A DNA stretch of 9,021 bases from an uncultured Dyadobacter sp. (GTDB lineage: Bacteria; Bacteroidota; Bacteroidia; Cytophagales; Spirosomataceae). Positions 1 to 5,875 of the stretch are shown here, in pieces. The translations under genes and the position numbers were made by a program. The stretch's first letter is position 1; the number at the start of each line of letters is the position of its first letter. The notes under the pieces were generated by a model. That model had not been told where the DNA came from. It ran no database searches and worked only from the letters and a program-made list of their open reading frames with translations. The DNA is taken from contig CAMLNK010000095.1 of the NCBI GenBank assembly GCA_946481035.1, positions 1-9,021 of the forward strand, given 5' to 3'.

Positions 1-526
1 TGCCGGCTATTTCCGGCTCTTCTCCCCCGTCGTCGCCGAAATCGGGCACTTCCAACGTTTCGCCGTGCGCCCGCAGTACCGAGCCATTGCCTTTGTAAAA
101 CCACTCCGGCTGCACGCCTATCTCGCCGGGTTCGGGAAAGCCGTTTTCCACGCCCCATTCGTACATAATAATGCTGTCGGTGGGCTTGCTACCCTCGGTC
201 GCGGCGTGCATGGCCTGGCGGTTCAGGGCGCTGTTTTTATGCGTAAGCCCCGTGCCCGCTACCAGGCAGCGGAACGGGTCGCCCGGGCAATCGAATGCCG
301 GGAGCAGCTTCCATTCACTGGTTCCGGCGTACACGTCGTCGTAATGCAGCTTCGTGTCCGAACGCGCGGCCAGCAGCAATTCTGCAAGCGGTTTTTTAGT
401 GTCGATGGCCTCCAATGCGGCTTCGTAAACCGATTTAGCGCCATTTAACAATACCAGCGAAGGTTCTTCCACCCTGGCCAGGGCACGTCCGTGCTGCGGG
501 TGTGAGATCTGTACGACTCTTGTCAT
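1..526 (-). CDS. AraD1/GguC-type FAH-superfamily protein, probable 2,4-diketo sugar-acid hydrolase (partial, C-terminus beyond left edge)
   Basis: The gene starts at the ATG at 526-524 and stays open to the window edge, giving 175 visible residues. I read it by translating the minus strand. Features recalled from the AraD1/GguC branch of the fumarylacetoacetate hydrolase superfamily are present: GTGLTH at residues 91-96, a TDS segment at 116-118, GEIGVQPEWFYKG at 134-146, and GGEEPEIAG at 167-175. Glu170 and Glu172 fit the E-x-E metal ligands of FAH folds, and His96 is a candidate active-site residue. FAH enzymes cleave C-C bonds in 2,4-diketo acids or act on 2-keto-3-deoxy acids, usually with Mg2+ or Mn2+, in the cytoplasm. 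It lies 35 bases after the SDR gene and behind a sugar-acid dehydratase. From that order I infer that it performs the last cleavage, to pyruvate plus a hydroxy acid. A 2-keto-3-deoxy-acid dehydratase role is the main alternative. Family is fairly secure; reaction is inferred. Confidence 0.85.
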   Translation of the reverse strand, partial: MTRVVQISHPQHGRALARVEEPSLVLLNGAKSVYEAALEAIDTKKPLAELLLAARSDTKLHYDDVYAGTSEWKLLPAFDCPGDPFRCLVAGTGLTHKNSALNRQAMHAATEGSKPTDSIIMYEWGVENGFPEPGEIGVQPEWFYKGNGSVLRAHGETLEVPDFGDDGGEEPEIAG

Positions 527-535
527 GTTTTGTAT

Positions 536-546
536 CAATATCATTT
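536..546 (-). repeat. Shared 11-base intergenic motif, copy 2 (upstream of FAH-type gene)
   Basis: Plus-strand CAATATCATTT is identical to the copy at 2546-2556 and has the same orientation relative to transcription. It ends 9 bases before the ATG of the FAH-type gene, inside the 35-base spacer that follows the SDR stop codon. The differing distances to the start codon argue against a ribosome-binding role. Confidence 0.35.
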
Positions 547-561
547 AAAAAATCATACATC

Positions 562-1353
562 CTACTGCGTTACCCACCCGCCATCGATCGAAAAGCAGCC
601 GCCGGTGGAATAGCTCGAAGCCCTGCTGGCCAGGTACAATGCGATGCCGCCTATCTCGTGCAACTCGCCCCATCGGCCCATCGGGATCTTGGAAATGAAT
701 GCCTTGTATTTTTCGGGGTCGTTAATCAGGGGCAAATTCAGGTCCGTCGCGAACGGGCCGGGCAGAATAGCATTCACGGTAATGCCGTCGAGCGCTACTT
801 CCATGGCCAGCGAGCGGGTAAGCTGCAAAATGGCGCCTTTGCTCGTCGCGTAGGGCGTGCGCTCGGGGATGGCCGTGAGCGCGAGCATGGAGCCGATGTT
901 GATGATCCGCCCGTAGCCGTTTTCCTTCATCACCGGCACTACCTCCCGGCAAGCCAGCCAGGTACCGGTCACATTCACGCTCTGTACTTTGTTGAAATCG
1001 TCCAGGGAAAGCGCCTCGATAGGCCCGCGGATATTGATGCCGGCGGAATTGACCAGGATATCTATTTTCCCAAAAGTATCGACCGCCGTTCTGACGGCCG
1101 CCTTAATATGCTGCTCGGAAGTAACGTCGCAGCTCACACTGATGCAGCTGACGTCGTAAGTTTCTTTGAGCAGCTGCTCTGACTCCCTGTTCACCGCCTC
1201 GTCGCGCGCCGCGATCACGATATTGGCACCGGCTTCCGCCAGGGCTTTGGCCATCGCCAGCCCCAGCCCGCGGTTACCGCCTACCACGAGTGCGGTTTGC
1301 CCGTGCAGTTTAAACAGGTCGAGAATGCTTTGTTGCATGCTTAGCGTTTCCAT
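562..1353 (-). CDS. Classical SDR-family oxidoreductase, candidate 2-keto-3-deoxy sugar-acid 4-dehydrogenase
   Basis: This 263-residue protein has the usual length of a classical short-chain dehydrogenase/reductase. Visible motifs are the nucleotide-binding glycine motif GGNRGLG (25-31), DVT (76-78), NSAG (102-105), the structural Asn127, and the catalytic set Ser155, Tyr168 and Lys172 in Y-A-T-S-K. The SIDGGW ending (255-260) is also typical. Arg50, at the end of the second strand, suggests NADP(H), though this is weak evidence. The Thr that normally opens the TGxxxGxG motif is Val24 here. The style resembles gluconate 5-dehydrogenase, KduD and 2-keto-3-deoxy-L-fuconate 4-dehydrogenase. The ATG sits only 5 bases after the dehydratase stop codon, implying translational coupling. 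A second in-frame ATG at codon 6 is possible, but neither start has a Shine-Dalgarno sequence and I chose the first. With a dehydratase before it and an FAH-type enzyme after it, oxidation at C4 of a 2-keto-3-deoxy acid is the best guess. A generic sugar or polyol dehydrogenase cannot be excluded. Confidence 0.93.
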   Translation of the reverse strand: METLSMQQSILDLFKLHGQTALVVGGNRGLGLAMAKALAEAGANIVIAARDEAVNRESEQLLKETYDVSCISVSCDVTSEQHIKAAVRTAVDTFGKIDILVNSAGINIRGPIEALSLDDFNKVQSVNVTGTWLACREVVPVMKENGYGRIINIGSMLALTAIPERTPYATSKGAILQLTRSLAMEVALDGITVNAILPGPFATDLNLPLINDPEKYKAFISKIPMGRWGELHEIGGIALYLASRASSYSTGGCFSIDGGWVTQ

Positions 1354-1358
1354 GGTGC

Positions 1359-2528
1359 TTATTCGGAAATGATGAAATGTTCGAGACCTTCGGTTTTCAG
1401 GGTTAAACCAACACCCGGCAATGTATCGCTGAGCTGTACCCTCCCGTTTTCGGCGATCGCCTCGCCGTCGAAAATGTACCAGAACATTTCGTTGCCCACT
1501 TCGATTTCCGTTTGCGGGAAATACTCGGCCATCGGGCTCGCAAAGGAGCTCAGTACCACGTGCAGGTTATGCATTTGCCCGCCGTGCGGGATCACCTCAA
1601 TGCCGTGCGCAAGGGCCATATTACAGATCTTCTGCGCCTCGGTAAACCCTCCCACCCGGTTGGTATCGAACTGGAAAATATCCAATGCACCGGTTTGGAG
1701 CAGGTCGTGGAAGCCGTAGCGGGTGTATTCGTGCTCGCCGCCGGAAAGCGGAATGTCGGTATAATTGCGGAGTTTGGCAAAATTGTGGATCTCATCGGGC
1801 AGCAGCAGCTCTTCGGCCCAGCGGAGGTTATACGGTTCCAGTGCTTTCAGGAATTGCTTCGCATAGGCGAGGTTAAAGCCCATATAACCTTCGAGCATTA
1901 CATTAATATCGTCGCCCACAGCCTCGCGCACCACTTTCACCATCTCCACATTCTTCCGCATACCGGCAATGCCCTCGGTGAGCGGGTACCCGCAGCGGAG
2001 TTTCATGCCCGAAAAGCCCTGCTCCTTGTAATGCACGGCCTCGGCTTGGAGGCTGTCGAGGTCGCGGGTGTAGAGGCGGCTGTAATAGGTTTCGATGTCG
2101 GGGGTCGTACGCCCGCCCATAAGCATAAACACGGGCTGGTTCATCACCTTGCCTTTGATATCCCAAAGGGCAATGTCAATGGCGCTGATGGCCGCGATAA
2201 CGGTGCCTTTCCGGCCGAATGCGACCGTGGAGCGGTACATTTTTTCGAAAAGATATTCGGTGTTCAAAGGATTTTCGCCCAGCAGGATCGGCGTCAGTTT
2301 ACTGTCGATCACGGCCTTGGTCACGTCCGGGCTCAGGCCTGCATTACCATAGCCGATATGCCCCTCGTCGGTTTCGACCTCCACCACCAGCCAGCTGAAA
2401 AACCGGAATGCGGCCTGCGAATCGGTTTGGGAATGAATAGGACTGAGCGGCGTCGCAAACACGGTATTGGTAGTCAGCACCGGGCCTTTCCATTTATATA
2501 ATTTCGCTGTTACTCTTTTGATTTTCAT
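1359..2528 (-). CDS. Enolase-superfamily sugar-acid dehydratase, L-rhamnonate dehydratase-like (mandelate racemase subgroup)
   Basis: The 389-residue protein has the N-terminal capping domain (about 1-125) and the TIM-barrel domain of the mandelate racemase/muconate lactonizing group. Barrel landmarks are Lys176 in GMKLR, Glu213 in VMLEGYMG (first metal-ligand position), Glu239 in RWAEE (second), Glu265 in GGEHE (third), and an Asp288/His315 pair in QFDTNRVGG and IPHGGQMH. The EPYNLRWAEE and GEHE-T segments and the Asp-His pair resemble L-rhamnonate dehydratase. Such enzymes remove water from an aldonic acid to give a 2-keto-3-deoxy acid in the cytoplasm, using Mg2+. The first metal ligand is usually Asp, so Glu213 is a point of interest. 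There is no signal peptide. The gene follows the hydrolase after 51 AT-rich bases and is followed by the SDR after 5 bases. Dehydration of an acid derived from the imported glycan is inferred. The actual acid (rhamnonate, a pentonate, fuconate or other) cannot be read from sequence. Confidence 0.92.
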   Translation of the reverse strand: MKIKRVTAKLYKWKGPVLTTNTVFATPLSPIHSQTDSQAAFRFFSWLVVEVETDEGHIGYGNAGLSPDVTKAVIDSKLTPILLGENPLNTEYLFEKMYRSTVAFGRKGTVIAAISAIDIALWDIKGKVMNQPVFMLMGGRTTPDIETYYSRLYTRDLDSLQAEAVHYKEQGFSGMKLRCGYPLTEGIAGMRKNVEMVKVVREAVGDDINVMLEGYMGFNLAYAKQFLKALEPYNLRWAEELLLPDEIHNFAKLRNYTDIPLSGGEHEYTRYGFHDLLQTGALDIFQFDTNRVGGFTEAQKICNMALAHGIEVIPHGGQMHNLHVVLSSFASPMAEYFPQTEIEVGNEMFWYIFDGEAIAENGRVQLSDTLPGVGLTLKTEGLEHFIISE

Positions 2529-2579
2529 TGAAATGTATTTTAAAACAATATCATTTTACAATCGGGGCGAACGCCTTGC
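2529..2579 (-). other. AT-rich spacer between hydrolase and dehydratase genes
   Basis: This 51-base spacer is the longest gene-free stretch in the window. Its hydrolase-proximal part contains a small inverted repeat (GGCGAACGCC on the plus strand, 2566-2575). The rest is AT-rich and includes the motif CAATATCATTT (2546-2556). It could hold an mRNA processing site or a weak internal start, but I see neither a clear -7/-33 Bacteroidota promoter nor a terminator with a U-tract. Confidence 0.4.
2546..2556 (-). repeat. Shared 11-base intergenic motif, copy 1 (upstream of dehydratase gene)
   Basis: Plus-strand CAATATCATTT (AAATGATATTG in the transcript sense) ends 17 bases before the dehydratase ATG. 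The same 11 bases occur before the FAH-type gene. Function is unknown; chance similarity between AT-rich spacers is possible. Confidence 0.35.
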
Positions 2580-4277
2580 TTACCACTTGAAATGGAGGAA
2601 TGAAACACCCTGGCGCGGCAGCTGCATTTCGACGATGGTGCTGCCATTTTTCGGTTCGATCCATTGCGGCGAAGTCAGCAATTCGAGTTGCCCGGCCTTT
2701 TCGAGCTGGCGAATCTGCTCCGCAGTAGGCTGCTTGGGCGAACCCATCGCTTTCCATACTTCGTAAGAATTACTGTTTTCCTTGTCGATGCGGTAGTGGT
2801 AAAGCATCATTTTCTGCTGCGGCAAGCCTTGTACGGACACTTTCACGGTCGCGTCGGGCACGGGTACATTGTCGTCGTGGTAGTTCCACACCATTACCGC
2901 CGCCGAATTGGCGCTTTTGGAAGCAATACCATTGATATCCGCCTCTTTGCGAACGCTTTCGTCCCTTACCCTTTTGAAATCATAAGCCAGATCCTGCTTC
3001 ACTTCCACGCGGTTGCCTTCCATCATGCCAAACATGCGGAACACGTTCAGTACCGGTTTGTCGACCCCATTGGTCGCCAGGTCGCGGAACCCGCGGAACC
3101 AGGCCTGGTCCTCAAACTCGAACGACCAGCTCACTGCACCCAGCAAATTCACGCCCCGGGCCTCGGCCAGTTCATATTTACGTGCAAACGAAGCCGCCGT
3201 GTAGCTCGAATACATGGTACCGTTGCGGTAGGCGTTCTGCGGGCTCACATCCTCCGAGCAAGCCGCGCAGCCCTCCGGGTCGGATTCGCCGATGATGATC
3301 GGCAGCTTTTTGAGTGCCGGGTAGGAAGCCACAATTTCGAAACCCTTGTCCAGGTCGCGCAGCTGCGTGCCCATGTTCATCTGCACGTGCCCGTCCACGA
3401 TTTTCGGTGCACCTTTGGCATGGTAAGTAATGAAGTCGATCGGCGTACCGGTTTTGCCGGTCACGTAGTTTTTGCCGCTGGTCACGTGGTCGAGGAATTT
3501 CCGCATGAAAACTTCGGATTTGTCCCACGACGGGCCGGTCACTTCGGGCCCGCCTATTCTGGCGGTAGGCAATGCACGTTTCACGGCATCGGCTGTATAG
3601 TCGTACAGCTTAATGTATTCATCCACAGTTCCTTTCCAATAACTGATATTCGGCTCGTTCCATAGCTCCCAGTACCAGCTTTCCACTTCCTTTTTTCCAT
3701 AGCGGGCCACCGAATGCTTCACCCATTGAAATACCAGTTCCGCCCATTTGTTATAATCATTGGGAGGATACGCCCAGCCGAGGTAGATGTCATTGTAATT
3801 ATCCCCCGGCTTCCAGTGGTGACGGTACGGTTCGGGTTTTGAGGACAATGCCTGCGGCATAAAACCGATCTGGGCGATGGGTTTCATGCCCCTTTCAATA
3901 TAAGTATCGAAGATTTTGTCCACAATCTTCCAGTCGTAAACCGGCTTGCCCTGCGCGTCCTCGGTGTAGGCATTAGTGGAACCCCATTTGAGCGCTGCCT
4001 CACCATCGCCCGTCACGAGCAGGCTGTGCGCCCGCACGTACACGGGAACTTTGCTGAACTGCGCGATTTCCGTGAGCAGCTTTTTCCCGTCTTTCATGTA
4101 GGTATAATTGGGCTCATCGTAGCCAAAAAACGCCCAGATAGGCTGCATAGGAGCTTTTACTTTCGCCAGGTTGACGTCGATGTTGACGGGTTGCTGCTGG
4201 CTGAAAACAGGAGTGGACAATGCCGCGCCCAGGGTGGCAGCGTGGAGCAGGGCAAGTTTGGTTTTCTTCAAAAACAT
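2580..4277 (-). CDS. Secreted GH39-type glycoside hydrolase (beta-xylosidase-like)
   Basis: The protein has 565 residues. Residues 1-27 form a signal peptide: two lysines near the start, a hydrophobic stretch, and likely cleavage near Phe-Ser-Gln at 25-27. It therefore acts in the periplasm or outside the cell. A clan GH-A barrel follows, with a GH39-like segment at 117-145 (VDKIFDTYIERG, then GFMPQALSS). The acid/base candidate is Glu208 in WNEPN (206-210) and the nucleophile candidate is Glu331 in IIGES, a spacing of 123 residues, as expected for GH39. Residues from about 430 form a probable C-terminal beta-sandwich ending in SFLHFKW. A CxxC pair (Cys337, Cys340) lies just after the nucleophile. 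GH39 is known mainly for retaining beta-xylosidases and alpha-L-iduronidases. The specificity here is unknown and could be another sugar. It lies 24 bases after susD, as is usual for a hydrolase acting on the glycan bound by SusCD. Confidence 0.88.
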   Translation of the reverse strand: MFLKKTKLALLHAATLGAALSTPVFSQQQPVNIDVNLAKVKAPMQPIWAFFGYDEPNYTYMKDGKKLLTEIAQFSKVPVYVRAHSLLVTGDGEAALKWGSTNAYTEDAQGKPVYDWKIVDKIFDTYIERGMKPIAQIGFMPQALSSKPEPYRHHWKPGDNYNDIYLGWAYPPNDYNKWAELVFQWVKHSVARYGKKEVESWYWELWNEPNISYWKGTVDEYIKLYDYTADAVKRALPTARIGGPEVTGPSWDKSEVFMRKFLDHVTSGKNYVTGKTGTPIDFITYHAKGAPKIVDGHVQMNMGTQLRDLDKGFEIVASYPALKKLPIIIGESDPEGCAACSEDVSPQNAYRNGTMYSSYTAASFARKYELAEARGVNLLGAVSWSFEFEDQAWFRGFRDLATNGVDKPVLNVFRMFGMMEGNRVEVKQDLAYDFKRVRDESVRKEADINGIASKSANSAAVMVWNYHDDNVPVPDATVKVSVQGLPQQKMMLYHYRIDKENSNSYEVWKAMGSPKQPTAEQIRQLEKAGQLELLTSPQWIEPKNGSTIVEMQLPRQGVSFLHFKW

Positions 4278-4301
4278 GTGACTTTGGTTAAGCGTAAAAA
4301 A

Positions 4302-5855
4302 TTAATATCCGGGATTCTGTTTGATCTGACTGTTCCGGCTGATCTGCTGGGTGGGTATCGGGAAAAGGTTATGCTTGTCGGCAGCGGCCGTTACGCCATT
4401 CGCCTGAGCGGTACTGATCAGCCGGTTATGCCGGATCAGGTCCCAGCGGTAATGCCCCTCGCCCACAAACTCCTGCGCGCGCTCTTTGAGCACCGCATTC
4501 CGGAATTCGTCTTTGGATAACCCTTTCAAATCGGGGTACACCGTCGCGGGCTGCTCGTATGCGGTACCTGCCGCCCTGGCCCTTCTCCGCACCTGGTTCA
4601 ATGCCTCGAAAGCGGCTGCGGTCGGCCCGTCGGTTTCGTTAATGGCCTCGGCATAGGTGAGCAGCATATCGGCGTAGCGGATCAGCGGATAGTTTACCCC
4701 TTCTTTAAGGTAGCCGGTGGCAAAATCTATCCGGTGGAACTTGGTCAAAAATGGGGCATACATGGTAACCGTGTCCCTCACTAACTCCTTAGTGCCGTTT
4801 TTGTAATAATAGGGCATCTTCTGGCGCACCGACTGCCACTTGCGGTAGGTGTCGGGGCTTTCTGTAAAAAACGATTTCCGCGCCTGGAAAATGACCAGGT
4901 CTTTGAGTACATGGAACTGCACATTCACCCCGTTGATCGTCTGCGCGGGTGGGCCAAAGAGGTAAATCATCCGCGTCTGGTACATCTGCGAGGTATTGTT
5001 GCCATTCCCCCCGTGCTGAATGGAGAAAATATGCTCCTTACCGTTCTGGAAATCAGGGTTATTGATGTTTTCATAATCTTCAAAAAGGCTGAAAACACCC
5101 GCGTCCATCACTTTTTTGGCCTCCGCGGCTGCTTCTTTCCATTTGCGCTGCTGTAAATACACTTTCGAAAGCAATGCGGTTGCCGAAATGGCGGTGGCCC
5201 GGCCGGCGGTAATATCGGCCTTGTTGAGCGGGCTAAGCAATGTTACCGATGCGTTGAGGTCGCTCACAATTTGTGCATACACCTCGTCTTCGGAACTTCT
5301 CGGCTTATCCACTTCGCTCAGGTCGGTGGTTGCTTTTATGTGCAATGGCACGCCGCCGAACATTCTCACCAGGTTGAAGTAAAAGAATGCACGCAGGAAT
5401 TTCGCCTCGCCCAGCACCTTATCTTTCCCTTGAAATTCCGCCACTTCCATCTTGTCGATCAGCGTGTTGGCGCGGTTGATCACCTGGTAAAAATAGTCCC
5501 AGGCGGTTACGAGCTCCACAGCGTCGGGCGTCCACGAATAGGTATTCCATTCGTTTTGAATGCCCGAGCGGTCGCCCGAGCCATTGGCTGATCCGCCGCC
5601 GATGAGCGTAAATGCAGTGACGTCACCCAGGGTAACCCATTGCCCGTCACGGTAGTTATCATTCCACAGGTAGTTATACACCCCGTTCAGTCCCAGTTGC
5701 GCCTGGTCGAGGGTTTTGTAAAAATCATCGGTCGCCACCTGGCTGTACACTTTCTCTTGCAGGGAGTTTTCGCAGCCGCTTCCGCCCAGCAGCGCCAATG
5801 CACCGATGGCAGCCGATAGGGCCCGGTATTTTGTTTTAATAATAGATCGGATCAT
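4302..5855 (-). CDS. SusD/RagB-family outer-membrane glycan-binding lipoprotein
   Basis: The product has 517 residues, a normal SusD length. It begins with a basic n-region and a hydrophobic stretch ending at Cys28, the likely lipidated residue. The residue at -3 from the Cys is Gly rather than the usual Leu, so the lipobox is not classical. The region after the Cys (DDFYKTLDQAQLGLNGVYNYL) is typical of the SusD N-terminal domain with its tetratricopeptide-like helices. RYADMLLTYAEAIN at about 400 is a familiar SusD signature. The C-terminus (LFPIPTQQI, then QNPGY) is the classic family ending. SusD proteins sit as a lid on the partner SusC barrel and hold oligosaccharides for TonB-driven import. 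The gene starts 20 bases after the susC stop codon, giving the standard pair. The upstream bases are A-rich with no Shine-Dalgarno sequence. The ligand cannot be deduced. Confidence 0.97.
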   Translation of the reverse strand: MIRSIIKTKYRALSAAIGALALLGGSGCENSLQEKVYSQVATDDFYKTLDQAQLGLNGVYNYLWNDNYRDGQWVTLGDVTAFTLIGGGSANGSGDRSGIQNEWNTYSWTPDAVELVTAWDYFYQVINRANTLIDKMEVAEFQGKDKVLGEAKFLRAFFYFNLVRMFGGVPLHIKATTDLSEVDKPRSSEDEVYAQIVSDLNASVTLLSPLNKADITAGRATAISATALLSKVYLQQRKWKEAAAEAKKVMDAGVFSLFEDYENINNPDFQNGKEHIFSIQHGGNGNNTSQMYQTRMIYLFGPPAQTINGVNVQFHVLKDLVIFQARKSFFTESPDTYRKWQSVRQKMPYYYKNGTKELVRDTVTMYAPFLTKFHRIDFATGYLKEGVNYPLIRYADMLLTYAEAINETDGPTAAAFEALNQVRRRARAAGTAYEQPATVYPDLKGLSKDEFRNAVLKERAQEFVGEGHYRWDLIRHNRLISTAQANGVTAAADKHNLFPIPTQQISRNSQIKQNPGY

Positions 5856-5875
5856 GTCAATTCAATGTTTTTGCA

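Noticed and set aside
502..1182. A 226-codon plus-strand open frame opposite the SDR and FAH gene starts
   Set aside because: It overlaps two well-supported minus-strand genes and has no recognisable domain.
1336..1338. The second in-frame ATG (codon 6) as the SDR start
   Set aside because: It is possible, but it has no better upstream signal, and the first ATG fits the tight 5-base coupling to the previous stop codon.
1512..2501. A 329-codon plus-strand open frame opposite the dehydratase gene
   Set aside because: It is a shadow of the enolase-superfamily gene. The product is His-rich and low in family resemblance, and the opposite frame has every expected motif.
2529..2545. A possible internal promoter (TACATTTC in the transcript sense, close to the Bacteroidota TAnnTTTG element)
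   Set aside because: It matches only partly, sits almost on the start codon, and has no matching upstream TTTG element at a suitable distance.
2566..2575. Inverted repeat GGCGAACGCC as a transcription terminator after the hydrolase gene
   Set aside because: The stem is only 3-4 base pairs and no uninterrupted U-tract follows it on the transcript. Transcription probably continues into the dehydratase gene.
2664..3665. A 333-codon plus-strand open frame opposite the hydrolase gene
   Set aside because: It is a shadow of the GH39-type gene, with a His/Val-rich translation and no motifs.
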